Below are positions 37,319 through 46,247 of a stretch of DNA of 64,000 nt, piece after piece; within the stretch, counting starts at the first letter, position 1, and each line of letters opens with the position of its first letter. Both the position numbers and the translations under genes were made by a program. The stretch lies in contig JAZKDP010000011.1 of the NCBI GenBank assembly GCA_040387515.1, positions 174,244 through 238,243 on the forward strand. The letters are read 5' to 3'. This DNA comes from Methylotenera_A sp040387515 (GTDB taxonomy: Bacteria; Pseudomonadota; Gammaproteobacteria; Burkholderiales; Methylophilaceae). The notes under the pieces are model-generated. The model was not told where the DNA came from. It saw nothing but the letters and a program-made list of their open reading frames with translations, and did not search any database.

Positions 37319-37966
37319 ATGCAGCTTACTGGTGTTTTGGGCGGTACGTTTAATCCGATTCATTTTGGCCATTTACGCTTGGCGCAAGAGCTTACAGATG
37401 CGCTTAATTTAAGCGAAGTTCGTTTCATCCCTGCTGCAAATCCACCGCATAAAGATGCTCCTGATGTTTCTGCTGTGCAGCGCGCAGAAATGGTTAAACT
37501 GGCCATTGCAGATAATCCATCGTTTAAATTAGATGAACGCGAGCTACATCGTGCAGGTGCATCTTATACCATTGATACGTTAATCTCATTGCGATCTGAA
37601 ATTGGTGCTGATAGTGCCCTGTGTTTAATCATGGGAAGTGATGCATTTACCCAATTAAATACTTGGCACCGCTGGCAAGAAATTTTAGATTACTGTCACA
37701 TTATATTGGTACAAAGACCACTGATTACTGCCACGAACCAACCACCGCTAGCTAATGAGCTAACATTACTTTTGCAAAATCATTACACTGAAAATGTGAG
37801 TGATTTAACTATGCAAAATGCTGGACTTATTCACATGCAAACGATTACGGCACTCAGCATTTCATCCACTTCAATTAGAGCTTCTTTCAAGCTAAAACAA
37901 ATTCCACGCTATCTAATGCCGCAAACAGTCATTGACTATATTGCTACCAATCAGCTTTATGCTTAA
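37319..37966 (+). CDS. nadD: Nicotinate-nucleotide adenylyltransferase
   Basis: Makes deamido-NAD from nicotinate mononucleotide and ATP. 215 residues with GGTFNPIHFGH at 8-18 and SISSTSIR near the C-terminus (the T/HxGH and SxTxxR nucleotidyl-transfer motifs). A strong terminator follows within 35 nt; rsfS and rlmH, commonly next, are absent here. Confidence 0.95.
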   Translation: MQLTGVLGGTFNPIHFGHLRLAQELTDALNLSEVRFIPAANPPHKDAPDVSAVQRAEMVKLAIADNPSFKLDERELHRAGASYTIDTLISLRSEIGADSALCLIMGSDAFTQLNTWHRWQEILDYCHIILVQRPLITATNQPPLANELTLLLQNHYTENVSDLTMQNAGLIHMQTITALSISSTSIRASFKLKQIPRYLMPQTVIDYIATNQLYA

Positions 37967-37995
37967 GTCTCGTTTTTAAACTACTGATATAAAAT

Positions 37996-38021
37996 AAAAA
38001 AGCCTCCAATTGGAGGCTTTT
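37996..38021. terminator. Rho-independent terminator between nadD and the PEP-CTERM gene (bidirectional)
   Basis: AAAAGCCTCCAA and TTGGAGGCTTTT form a perfect palindrome (37998-38021) with A and T tails, serving the two convergent genes. Confidence 0.9.
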
Positions 38022-38047
38022 CCGCAAAACAATTAATTAATAAATAA

Positions 38048-38680
38048 TTAAGCTGCTTTTGCTTTGTTACGACGGCGTGCAACAGCGAAAGCACCTAATG
38101 CAGAAGCCATTAATGGCAATGCAGCTGGAACTGGAACTGTGTTTACCACACCAACAACATAGTCATCGTAATCAGCGTTAACTGTTGCTGTGTCGTTGTA
38201 ACCGATTAGGAAATCAAACAATTGACCGTTAGCATCTGTTAAACCGAATGTGTTTGCAAAGAACAAGATACCTCTATGCTCTAGATTAACGTCACCATTG
38301 TAAAAAATACTGCCTAATCCATCTTCACCAAAGCCAAAGTTAACATCTTGACCAGCTAAAACAGCCATACTATCGGTACCACCAAGAGCGCCGCCATTGC
38401 TAGTACCATTCAACTGTGATCCACCAAGGTAGAAATTACCAAGTGAAGCAACTTGACCTAAATAAGTAGCAGTAAAGATGCCATCAGTTAAAGCTCTTAA
38501 AGTACCTGAAGTACCAGATAAATAACCACCTTCTGCAATAATATCAATTGGACCCCAGCCACCGTCAGATGGAGTAATAACAACTGCAGCTTCATTGTAA
38601 ACTTCTAGATTACCTACAACAGTTGCACTTGCCATTGATGCTGACAGTGCAAAACCTAATGCGATTAAAATCTTTTTCAT
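38048..38680 (-). CDS. PEP-CTERM sorting-domain secreted protein
   Basis: 210 residues. A signal peptide (about 1-20, ending SMASA) opens the protein. The C-terminus reads VPVPAALPLM, then a hydrophobic segment and ARRRNKAKAA, which is the PEP-CTERM tripartite signal processed by an exosortase linked to exopolysaccharide. The middle is Gly/Asn/Asp-rich and predicted beta, with only one Tyr-Asn rich run and no Cys. No function is known. AGGGGAA about 5 nt upstream supports the start. The nearby dyads suggest regulated expression. No exosortase gene is in the window. Confidence 0.85.
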   Translation of the reverse strand: MKKILIALGFALSASMASATVVGNLEVYNEAAVVITPSDGGWGPIDIIAEGGYLSGTSGTLRALTDGIFTATYLGQVASLGNFYLGGSQLNGTSNGGALGGTDSMAVLAGQDVNFGFGEDGLGSIFYNGDVNLEHRGILFFANTFGLTDANGQLFDFLIGYNDTATVNADYDDYVVGVVNTVPVPAALPLMASALGAFAVARRRNKAKAA

Positions 38681-38775
38681 AGTAATTCCCCTATTAAAAT
38701 TAAAACTAAACCTGCTAAAAAGTACTAACTAAATTTGACAGTTCTAATCATAGGGAGGTGGGTACTTTGCATCAA

Positions 38776-38791
38776 TAGCCCATATGGGCTA
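38776..38791. promoter_or_regulatory. 16-bp perfect palindrome upstream of the PEP-CTERM gene
   Basis: TAGCCCATATGGGCTA reads the same on both strands. It lies about 95 nt before the PEP-CTERM start, where an operator would be expected. Confidence 0.5.
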
Positions 38792-38802
38792 ACGGAAAGC
38801 AA

Positions 38803-38825
38803 TTAATGTTGGAAACCAACATTAA
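38803..38825. promoter_or_regulatory. 10-bp inverted repeat between bioD and the PEP-CTERM gene
   Basis: TTAATGTTGG, a 3-nt AAA loop and CCAACATTAA. It could be the bioD terminator (no good T-tract on the minus strand) or a second operator for the PEP-CTERM gene. Confidence 0.5.
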
Positions 38826-38877
38826 AATTTTATAACCATTTGAATTAATTCATTTATTTTATATAGAACAAATGAAT

Positions 38878-39492
38878 TTATAGCTTGAATTGTGTAGCTA
38901 AATGTAGCTTTTTTGCAATTGTCGCAACATTATTGTTGTAGCACTGCATTTTTGGCTCTATTGGATTTGCAATCCAGCCAGCCAAGCTTACCTTTCTAGC
39001 TTTAATCGCTTCTGCCGTGAGTAACGCATGGCTTATGCAGCCCAATTTCATGCCAACAACCAATATTATAGGGATGTTTAGCTCGATTGCCAAATCAGCC
39101 ATGCTATCTGTATCGTTAAGCGGCACCAAAAAGCCACCTGCGCCTTCTACAATAACAATATCAGCCAACTCGCTCAGTGCATCAAAAGCTTGTTTAATGA
39201 CTGCTATTTCAATGGTTTTACCAGACAACTCAGCGGCAATATGTGGCGCAATCGGCTCTTTAAAACTATAAGGGTTCGTTAACTCACGTGGTGCATTTAC
39301 ATTACCTACGGCTTCTAGCTTCAACACATCATCATTCACCCATTCACCATCAACCAATTCACACCCTGCTGCAACTGGTTTCATGCCGATGACTTTATAG
39401 CCTTGCGCGACATATTGCTGAATTAACTTGCAGGCAATATAGGTTTTGCCTACGCCAGTATCGGTTCCTGTGATAAAAAACGCTTGCTTCAT
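38878..39492 (-). CDS. bioD: Dethiobiotin synthetase
   Basis: ATP-dependent ring closure of DAPA with CO2 to dethiobiotin. 204 residues. P-loop GTDTGVGKT at 8-16, MKPVAAG near 36, VEGAGGFLVPL near 113. It is the last gene of the biotin operon, 11 nt after bioC. Confidence 0.95.
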   Translation of the reverse strand: MKQAFFITGTDTGVGKTYIACKLIQQYVAQGYKVIGMKPVAAGCELVDGEWVNDDVLKLEAVGNVNAPRELTNPYSFKEPIAPHIAAELSGKTIEIAVIKQAFDALSELADIVIVEGAGGFLVPLNDTDSMADLAIELNIPIILVVGMKLGCISHALLTAEAIKARKVSLAGWIANPIEPKMQCYNNNVATIAKKLHLATQFKL

Positions 39493-39503
39493 TTAAGTAG
39501 GAT

Positions 39504-40424
39504 TTATTTATAGGTTTTAAAAATAATCGGCGAAACGCCAAGGCCTAAATCAGGCTTGGTTTCAGCTTTCCAAGCATGTCCATACACCACTTCAAATGTA
39601 GCCGGAAGCTTGCCACCTTCTTCTAAATTTTGGCGAAACTGCTCATACTGTTGTGTTAACTGCTGTAAAAACCCGCGCCCTTGCAAACCGCGTGCGCGCC
39701 CTTCGGTTGCGTTATGTGCGCCGATGGATTTTAAGTCTTTCATGACACTTTTGACATCATCATAAGTGAGCGTATAGCGCTCTACATCCAGCACTGGCGC
39801 GCTGAATCCCGCGCGAGTTAAGGCATCACCAATATCATGCATATCGATAAATCTGCTGACACTTGTAAATGCGCTTGTCTGGTTAACGGGCTTACTAGCC
39901 ACGCGCAACTCTTTTAAAGTGTCTGGCCCAAACGTACTGAACATAAATAAGCCATTCGGCTGCAATACTCTACTCACCTCGCTAAAGGCAGTATCTAAAT
40001 CATTGCACCACTGCAAAGCCAGATTCGACCACACCATGCCCAAACTACTATTGACTATTGGCAGTCGCTCAATATCTGCACAAATTAAGTTCTTTTGTCT
40101 CAATAATTTGCTTAAAAAAGGCTGTTGTTGATGCGTTTTTTGTAGCATGCCAAGCGCAATATCCAGTGATACAACTTGCGCACGACTAAACTTTTTTTGT
40201 AATGCAAAACTACCGTGTCCTGTGCCACAACCCGCATCCAATATTACTTTCGGTTTAATTTTGACCAAGTCTAATCGACTGAGCATTTCGGTGCGAACCA
40301 GCTTCTGCAGGATGGCGGCTGCGTCATACGTCTGTGCTGCACGGTCAAACGATGCGCGCACGCGCGCTTTATCCATCCAGTACTCGTCTTTGAAGTCTTG
40401 GTCTTGCGAATTTAAATCTTGCAT
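39504..40424 (-). CDS. bioC: Malonyl-ACP O-methyltransferase BioC
   Basis: SAM-dependent methylation of malonyl-ACP that starts pimelate assembly on the fatty-acid machinery. 306 residues. An FDRAAQTYDAAAILQ segment near 30, SAM motif LDAGCGTGHGS near 62-72 and the SNLALQWCNDL segment near 135 are typical. Its ATG shares one base with the bioH stop (TAATG). Confidence 0.94.
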   Translation of the reverse strand: MQDLNSQDQDFKDEYWMDKARVRASFDRAAQTYDAAAILQKLVRTEMLSRLDLVKIKPKVILDAGCGTGHGSFALQKKFSRAQVVSLDIALGMLQKTHQQQPFLSKLLRQKNLICADIERLPIVNSSLGMVWSNLALQWCNDLDTAFSEVSRVLQPNGLFMFSTFGPDTLKELRVASKPVNQTSAFTSVSRFIDMHDIGDALTRAGFSAPVLDVERYTLTYDDVKSVMKDLKSIGAHNATEGRARGLQGRGFLQQLTQQYEQFRQNLEEGGKLPATFEVVYGHAWKAETKPDLGLGVSPIIFKTYK

Positions 40425-41188
40425 TAAGGTTCTAAAAATTGATTGAGTGTTGTGATAAATTGTTCGGAATGAGACAGGAATGGCGCATGCGCACTACCCG
40501 ACATGACGCGCAAAAATCCGTGTGGAAGGTGTTGCATCATCCAATGCGCTGCCTGCACAGGCGCTAATGTGTCGCGATCACCATGAATAAGCAGCGTCGG
40601 TTTGCGAATACTGCTCACTTCATCTCGCAGGTCTGTTTCTAACAAAATCTGTAACGCGCGTTGTAGCGTAGTCTGTGTAGGTGTAGGCCGAGTTTCAAAA
40701 CTGGCACGTAATTGTTTAAGCGTGCTGCGTGCGTCATCCGCTTTCATACATTGCAAGGTTAAAAATTGCAATATAGTCGCTTTGTAATCGCTGTTGACAG
40801 CTTCTGCAAACGACTCAAAATTGGCGGAATCTATACCTGCATCCCAATCAGCCTTATTCACAAAACAAGGGGTGGAGCCGACTAAAATTAAACGCCGAAT
40901 ACGGTCAGGCTGGTTTAAAGCAATACGTTGTGCAATCAACCCACCCAGCGACCAGCCCAGCACATCCGAAACACCTGGAATCACTTGCGCGACTTCATCC
41001 GCTAACGCGTGTAAATGATATGGCTCAATCGGGCGACTATTACCCATGCCAGGCAAATCGACCAAATACAGCATATATTGCGCAGACAGCTTTTTGATCA
41101 AAGGCTGCCAAACACCGCTATGCATGCCCCAGCCGTGCAACATCACCAATGGTTGGCCTTGCCCGATTATCTCAACATGCGCGCTCAT
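40424..41188 (-). CDS. bioH: Pimeloyl-ACP methyl ester carboxylesterase BioH
   Basis: Alpha/beta-hydrolase that removes the methyl ester from pimeloyl-ACP, ending the BioC-BioH cycle. 254 residues. MLHGWGMHSGVW near 17, nucleophile GWSLGG near 80, the acid in LIHGDRDTLAP, and His in SGSAHAPFLSH near 235. It lies in the operon between bioF and bioC, which removes doubt about its role. Confidence 0.94.
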   Translation of the reverse strand: MSAHVEIIGQGQPLVMLHGWGMHSGVWQPLIKKLSAQYMLYLVDLPGMGNSRPIEPYHLHALADEVAQVIPGVSDVLGWSLGGLIAQRIALNQPDRIRRLILVGSTPCFVNKADWDAGIDSANFESFAEAVNSDYKATILQFLTLQCMKADDARSTLKQLRASFETRPTPTQTTLQRALQILLETDLRDEVSSIRKPTLLIHGDRDTLAPVQAAHWMMQHLPHGFLRVMSGSAHAPFLSHSEQFITTLNQFLEP

Positions 41189-42405
41189 ACTGTTTTCATA
41201 CTTTCAGTCATCACTTTTTCTGCATCGTTAATTGCATTCGCCAAGCGCAATACATCGTCAACTGAGTGTGCGGCAGACAATGAAATACGTAAGCGTGCAG
41301 TATTCACTGGCACAGTCGGCGGACGAATCGCTGGCACTAAGATGCCGAGCGCTTGCAAGTGCTCACTTAAGGCTAAAGCCGCATGGTTACTGCCAACGAC
41401 CAAAGGTTGAACTGCTGTATCTGACGGTAATAATTGCCAATTTTTTAGGCTTAAGTTTGCTTTTAGTGTGGCAACTAAGGTATTTAAATGCGTACGCAAG
41501 TCGTCACCATTTTCGATTAACTCAATCGATGCTGACAATGTTGCAGAAAGCGCTGGTGGCGCAGGCGTTGAGTAAACGTAACTATTGGCTTTTTGAATCA
41601 AGTAATCAATCACCACTTGCTCACCTGCTACAAAAGCACCTGCAACCCCTGCCGCTTTGCCTAATGTTGCCATCATAATAATTCGTGGCGATTTTAGATT
41701 AAGGTGGCTCAAACTACCTTTGCCATGTTTACCCAACACACCAAAACCGTGCGCATCATCTATGTAAAGATAAGCATCATATTTTTCACATAACGCCAGA
41801 TACTCAGACAATGGAGCAATATCACCGTCCATACTAAACACCGCATCGGCGGCAATAAGTTTGTGTTTTGCTGTACTTTCTTTTAGCAACTTTTCCAACG
41901 CGATCACATCATTGTGTGGAAATCGATGGAACGCTGCGCGCGATAAATAAGCACCTTCGTTTAAACAGGCGTGGTTTAATTTATCTGCAAAAATCGCGTC
42001 ATGTCGCCCCATTAATGCACCGATTACGCCAATATTCGCCATGTAACCTGTAGAGAATAACAATGCGGCAGGCATCTCAACAAATTGCGCCAGCTGTTTT
42101 TCTAGTGCATCGTGATAACGATGATGGCCAGTGATTAAATTAGATGCACCACTGCCGACACCAGAATCACCCGCAGCTTTTTGCATAGCGGCAATTAGTT
42201 TGGGATGATTGGCCAAGCCCAGATAATCATTGCTACAGAAGGATAAAAAGTGTTTATCGTTGGCGATAATATGTTCGGCTTGCGGCGAATCCAGCAGCCT
42301 GCGCTGGCGCAATAAGCCATCTGCTTTGCGCTGGATTAGCTCGCTTCTTAAGCCCGAAAAAAGACTTAACTCCAAGCTTAATTCATCTTTTAATGCAGTT
42401 AACAT
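41185..42405 (-). CDS. bioF: 8-amino-7-oxononanoate synthase
   Basis: PLP-dependent condensation of pimeloyl-ACP with L-alanine. 406 residues. SNDYLGLANHPKL near 55, SGVGSGASNLITGHH near 85, FSTGYMANIGV near 120, DDAHGFGVLG near 210, and the PLP Lys in MMATLGKAAGVAGAF near 245. It overlaps bioH by 4 nt. Confidence 0.95.
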   Translation of the reverse strand: MLTALKDELSLELSLFSGLRSELIQRKADGLLRQRRLLDSPQAEHIIANDKHFLSFCSNDYLGLANHPKLIAAMQKAAGDSGVGSGASNLITGHHRYHDALEKQLAQFVEMPAALLFSTGYMANIGVIGALMGRHDAIFADKLNHACLNEGAYLSRAAFHRFPHNDVIALEKLLKESTAKHKLIAADAVFSMDGDIAPLSEYLALCEKYDAYLYIDDAHGFGVLGKHGKGSLSHLNLKSPRIIMMATLGKAAGVAGAFVAGEQVVIDYLIQKANSYVYSTPAPPALSATLSASIELIENGDDLRTHLNTLVATLKANLSLKNWQLLPSDTAVQPLVVGSNHAALALSEHLQALGILVPAIRPPTVPVNTARLRISLSAAHSVDDVLRLANAINDAEKVMTESMKTV

Positions 42406-42444
42406 GACTTAAAATAAGGGTAAATGTTAGTTTAAATCTACGGC

Positions 42445-43465
42445 TTAGATTTTATTAATGCCCAGCTTGGCGAATAACTTTTTATCCGTTGCCGCTTCTG
42501 GGTTGCCAGTTGTTAATAATTTTTCGCCATAAAAAATACTATTCGCGCCTGCAATAAAACAGAGTGCTTGAATACCTTCATGCATGCTTTGACGGCCTGC
42601 GGATAAACGCACAAAACTATTTGGCATAGTGATGCGTGCCGCTGCAATCGTGCGCACAAACTCAATCGGATCCAGCTCATCTGTACCGTGCAGTGGCGTG
42701 CCTTCTACTTGTGTGAGCAAGTTGATTGGCACACTTTCAGGTGGACGTTCCATATTCGCCAATTGCGCCAACAAACNNNNNNNNNNTGCCGCCGCTACAG
42801 ACATTAATATCGGCGCTGCGCACACGGCCAAGCGTATCCAATCTGTCTTGATAAGTACGCGTAGTAATCACATCACCATAGAACTCAGGTGCTGTGTCTA
42901 AATTATGATTGTAGTAATCCAAACCAGCGTCTTTTAACTGCTCTGCCTGACCTTCTTTTAACATGCCCAAAGTGGCACACGTTTCTAAGCCCATCGCCTT
43001 TACTTCAGCAATCATTTTCAACACTGGCTCAAGATCGCGCTGTTTTGGTCCGCGCCAAGCTGCACCCATACAGAAACGACTCGCACCGTTGTCTTTCGCC
43101 TCTTGCGCAGCGGCCAGCACCTCATCTAACTTCATCAACGGCTCAGCTTCAACATCTGTATGGTAACGCGCCGCTTGCGGGCAATAGCCACAATCTTCAG
43201 AACAACCGCCAGTTTTAATCGATAAAAGCGTGCTGACTTGCACTGCATTAGGGTCAAAATTCGCGCGATGAATAGTTTGCGCTTGATTGATTAAATCGCT
43301 AAATGGCAGCTCAAACAAAGCCACAATTTCATCTACACTCCAGCGATTAACCGTTACTGTTTCGCAGGCGCTACGCTTCAGCCCATCTGTATTGATAACG
43401 GCTTCATTCAGTATAATGGACTCATTAACTGACTCTTGGCTTTGGTTTTTGATTGTTTCCAGCAT
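42445..43465 (-). CDS. bioB: Biotin synthase, interrupted by an assembly gap
   Basis: Radical SAM enzyme that inserts sulfur into dethiobiotin. The Fe-S motif CSEDCGYCPQ is near residue 70, YYNHNLDTAPEFY near 170, INVCSGG (2Fe-2S Cys) near 222, and SFVRLSAGR with the 2Fe-2S Arg in the second part. Ten N at 42777-42786 replace the conserved segment that in E. coli reads IVGLGETVKDRAG. The two flanks are in different frames only because the N run is of placeholder length; restoring 36 nt would give a 348-residue protein, close to 346 in E. coli. AGGGAAA 7 nt upstream supports the start. It is the first gene of bioB-F-H-C-D. Confidence 0.93.
42777..42786. other. Assembly gap of ten N
   Basis: Ten unresolved bases inside bioB. 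Family alignment predicts 36 missing bases. Confidence 0.98.
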
Positions 43466-43518
43466 GGTGCATTTCCCTTGATATCACTTAGGTTATGTGG
43501 CTATTTTTATTAGTTTTG

Positions 43519-43545
43519 TTGACACTATTTAACCCAAATTATAAG
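43519..43545 (+). promoter_or_regulatory. Candidate promoter for comF
   Basis: Perfect TTGACA (43519-43524), a short 15-nt spacer and TATAAG (43540-43545). Transcription would begin only a few bases before the comF ATG at 43559, giving a very short leader. Confidence 0.4.
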
Positions 43546-43558
43546 CTGTAAAGACAAT

Positions 43559-44308
43559 ATGAAGCAAATAATAAACCACTGGTTAAAAAATAGTCGCTTG
43601 TTAAATTTAAAGCCAATCACTGCAATCTTTTTAAAATCGCATTGCTTTTTATGTGCCACAAATCAAACTCAAAAACATGGTTTATGTAGCGACTGCTTAA
43701 CCGATTTAACTTGGGCCCCTGTCAATAGCTGTCTGCAATGCGGCTTAATTTCAGATGGAAACCTGTGTGGTAGCTGTATCAGCTCACCACCAGATTTCGA
43801 TGCAACCCATGCTGTTTTTTTATACGCCTATCCAGTTGATGCCATGATACAACGTTATAAATATAGCGAAACGCTGAGCCTGAGCCAGACTTTTGGGCAA
43901 TTACTCAATGAAAAAATATGCTCAACTAATAACGTTGGCGCGATTGATTTAATCATTCCCATGCCCATGCACCCCACACGTTTAAAAGAACGTGGCTTTA
44001 ACCAAGCGCTTGAAATTGCTAAAGCTTTAGATAAATCCTTTAACAAAAACAATACTTCAAAATTAGACTATCAAAGCGCGATACGCCAAACACTTACACC
44101 TCCTCAAGCCAGCTTGCCGTTGAAAGATCGCGTTAAAAACATCAAAGGCGCATTCAAAATAACCAAAAATCTAACTGGCAAACGCATTGCCATTGTTGAT
44201 GATGTGATGACCACGGGCGCAAGCTTAAATGAAATGGCTAAAACCTTAAAACAAGCTGGCGCAACACATGTAGAATGCTGGGTGATTGCGCGTACGCTTC
44301 CACACTAA
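43559..44308 (+). CDS. comF: ComF family protein (phosphoribosyltransferase fold with zinc ribbon)
   Basis: 249 residues. The N-terminal part has paired Cys motifs (CFLCATN, CSDC, CLQCG, CGSC), a zinc-ribbon arrangement. The C-terminal PRTase domain has the PRPP-binding IAIVDDVMTTGASL near residue 212. ComF proteins act in DNA uptake in naturally competent bacteria, probably with PriA and single-stranded DNA; many carriers have no proven competence. It is divergent from bioB, as in other betaproteobacteria (GntX/ComFC type). Confidence 0.88.
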   Translation: MKQIINHWLKNSRLLNLKPITAIFLKSHCFLCATNQTQKHGLCSDCLTDLTWAPVNSCLQCGLISDGNLCGSCISSPPDFDATHAVFLYAYPVDAMIQRYKYSETLSLSQTFGQLLNEKICSTNNVGAIDLIIPMPMHPTRLKERGFNQALEIAKALDKSFNKNNTSKLDYQSAIRQTLTPPQASLPLKDRVKNIKGAFKITKNLTGKRIAIVDDVMTTGASLNEMAKTLKQAGATHVECWVIARTLPH

Positions 44309-44319
44309 GAAACTTAATC

Positions 44320-44784
44320 ATGTTTACCATCGCCCTTTTTGAACCAGAAATCCCGCCCAACACAGGCAATATCATCCGCTTATGCGCTAACACTGGCGCG
44401 GATTTACACTTAATTGAGCCATTAGGATTTAAATTAGAAGACAAACAATTAAAACGTGCAGGTTTGGATTATCACGAATATGCCAATCTAAAAGTGCACA
44501 AAAATTGGGCGGATTTCAGTTTAGCGATGCAAGGTCGACGGTTATTTGCAATCACCACTAAAGGCAGCCAGAACTATGCAAAAGTGGATTTTATAGCGGG
44601 CGATGTATTTGTATTTGGCCCAGAAACGCGCGGCTTGCCAGAAGAGATTCGCGCTGAATTTACGTCAGAACATCGGCTACGATTACCAATGCTACCAGAA
44701 AGCAGGAGTTTAAATTTGTCCAACTCTGCAGCAGTGTTGCTCTACGAAGCTTGGCGTCAAGTTGGATTTGAGAGCGGTATTTAA
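44320..44784 (+). CDS. trmL: tRNA (cytidine(34)-2'-O)-methyltransferase
   Basis: SPOUT methyltransferase that modifies the wobble base of tRNA-Leu isoacceptors. 154 residues, the normal size. EIPPNTGNIIRLCANTG near 9-25, FGPETRGLP near 104, and the knot LPMLPESRSLNLSNS near 122. The start at 44320 fits the family; the longer frame from 44275 overlaps comF. Confidence 0.94.
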   Translation: MFTIALFEPEIPPNTGNIIRLCANTGADLHLIEPLGFKLEDKQLKRAGLDYHEYANLKVHKNWADFSLAMQGRRLFAITTKGSQNYAKVDFIAGDVFVFGPETRGLPEEIRAEFTSEHRLRLPMLPESRSLNLSNSAAVLLYEAWRQVGFESGI

Positions 44785-44785
44785 T

Positions 44786-45238
44786 TTACGATTTTTTGTA
44801 ATTCATCCATGCCAAAAATGCTAATAAAATAACGATAATAATCTGAATACTTTTAACCCAAGACTCACTCTCTAAAATCACAGTATCGAGAGACTTAATC
44901 TTCTTGGCATTTACTTCCAGCCCTAACGCCTTGGTTTTATTAGTTCTCTCAACATAAAATTTAATTCTAGCTGGAGCTTCAGCATTTAATCTTTCAACTC
45001 CATAATCACTCACATCATCTGACCAATACTGTTGACCACTTCTTAACTTTAGAATTGGCTTATATATGTCTGCTTTGAACGTACGTTCTCTATATTTTTC
45101 TAGTCTGCACTCTACAAGAACACCTCTTACTTCTATAAGGTTTCCTTGCTTTATTGGTCCTTTTAAAACGATACATATACAAATTACGATAAACAGCAAA
45201 AAAGCAAAATTAACCTTATTGATTAAAATTTTCGGCAT
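44786..45238 (-). CDS. Membrane-anchored hypothetical protein
   Basis: 150 residues; I do not recognise a family. A membrane helix near residues 10-28 and another near 127-145 flank a predicted extracytoplasmic, Lys-rich domain, with a short basic tail. The domain layout resembles DUF3592-like proteins, which is a guess. ATG 45238 is preferred over 45271, which would overlap gpsA. The codons look more AT-rich than in the neighbours. It ends 1 nt from the convergent trmL stop. Confidence 0.65.
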   Translation of the reverse strand: MPKILINKVNFAFLLFIVICICIVLKGPIKQGNLIEVRGVLVECRLEKYRERTFKADIYKPILKLRSGQQYWSDDVSDYGVERLNAEAPARIKFYVERTNKTKALGLEVNAKKIKSLDTVILESESWVKSIQIIIVILLAFLAWMNYKKS

Positions 45239-45245
45239 CTTTAGC

Positions 45246-46238
45246 CTAAAACCCTTCCGCCTTTTGCCCACGCCCTAATAGCGTCATCACTGCATCGCGT
45301 GCGGATTTTCCATGCGTTAACGCTTGATTCACTTCAAAAGTAATTGGCATATCGATGCCCATATCATCTGCACGGCGCATGACTTCACGCGCGGTATTCA
45401 CACCTTCAGCCACGTGACCTAGCCCTTGCAGAATATCCTCTAGGCTTTTACCGCTGGCCAGTTGCAAACCCACTTCGCGGTTTCTGGAATATTGGCCTGT
45501 ACAGGTTAATATCAAATCGCCCGCACCGGCCAAGCCCATAAAGGTTTCGGTTTTTGCACCTAACGCCACGCCAAAGCGAGTGATTTCGGCAAGACCGCGC
45601 GTAATCATAGCAGCGCGCGCATTATTACCAAAACCCATACCATCACTGATACCTGCAGCAATCGCCATCACATTCTTAACCGCGCCGCCAACTGAAACAC
45701 CCACCACATCGGTGCTGTTATAAACACGAAAATTACTACCATGAATCAAATTGGCAGCACTGATTGCAAAATCAGCATCATTAGCGGCCAAAGTCACTGC
45801 TGTTGGTAAGCCTCGCACCAATTCTGCCGCAAAACTCGGGCCTGACAAGGCACCCCACTTTTGCTGATGACTCAACTCTTCTAATGCAACTTCGTGCGGT
45901 AATTTAGCGGTTTGTGGCTCTAAACCTTTGTGCGCCCAAACAATCGGCTGATTAGACTTTAATGCTTTGATTTCTTTTAAAATCGATCGAAAACCAGCGG
46001 TTGGCACAACGGATAAGATAATATCTGCGCCATCAATCGCAATACTCAAGTCGTCTTCAACTTGCAAATTATCATTGAATTTAAAATCGCCCAAATACAT
46101 AGGGTTGGCGCGCGCTTTGCGCATGCCAGACACGTGCCCGCTATTGCGTGCCCATAAAGAAACTTTGTGCTGATGACTAATTTGTATCGCAAGCGCCGTA
46201 CCCCACGCGCCTGCACCCAACACCGCAATTTTAGCCAT
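45246..46238 (-). CDS. gpsA: Glycerol-3-phosphate dehydrogenase (NAD(P)+)
   Basis: Reduces DHAP to sn-glycerol-3-phosphate for phospholipid synthesis. 330 residues. NAD-binding GAGAWGTALA at 7-16, WAHKGLE near 107, GPSFAAEL near 140, catalytic Lys in SVGGAVKNVMAIAAG near 190, and GLAGAGDLILTC near 246. Part of the conserved yibN-grxC-secB-gpsA block. Confidence 0.96.
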   Translation of the reverse strand: MAKIAVLGAGAWGTALAIQISHQHKVSLWARNSGHVSGMRKARANPMYLGDFKFNDNLQVEDDLSIAIDGADIILSVVPTAGFRSILKEIKALKSNQPIVWAHKGLEPQTAKLPHEVALEELSHQQKWGALSGPSFAAELVRGLPTAVTLAANDADFAISAANLIHGSNFRVYNSTDVVGVSVGGAVKNVMAIAAGISDGMGFGNNARAAMITRGLAEITRFGVALGAKTETFMGLAGAGDLILTCTGQYSRNREVGLQLASGKSLEDILQGLGHVAEGVNTAREVMRRADDMGIDMPITFEVNQALTHGKSARDAVMTLLGRGQKAEGF

Positions 46239-46247
46239 TTTATTGAA

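Noticed and set aside
38745..38800. Possible sigma-54 promoter (TGGGCTATTGATGC on the minus strand) for the PEP-CTERM gene
   Set aside because: The GG-to-GC spacing is 11, one less than the required 12, and the -24 box is TGGGC rather than TGGCAC.
42445..43465. bioB as a frameshifted pseudogene
   Set aside because: Both flanks encode intact conserved BioB sequence; the frame change coincides exactly with the ten-N placeholder.
43466..43558. BirA operator upstream of bioB
   Set aside because: No convincing TTGTAAACC/GGTTTACAA dyad with 14-16 bp spacing is visible.
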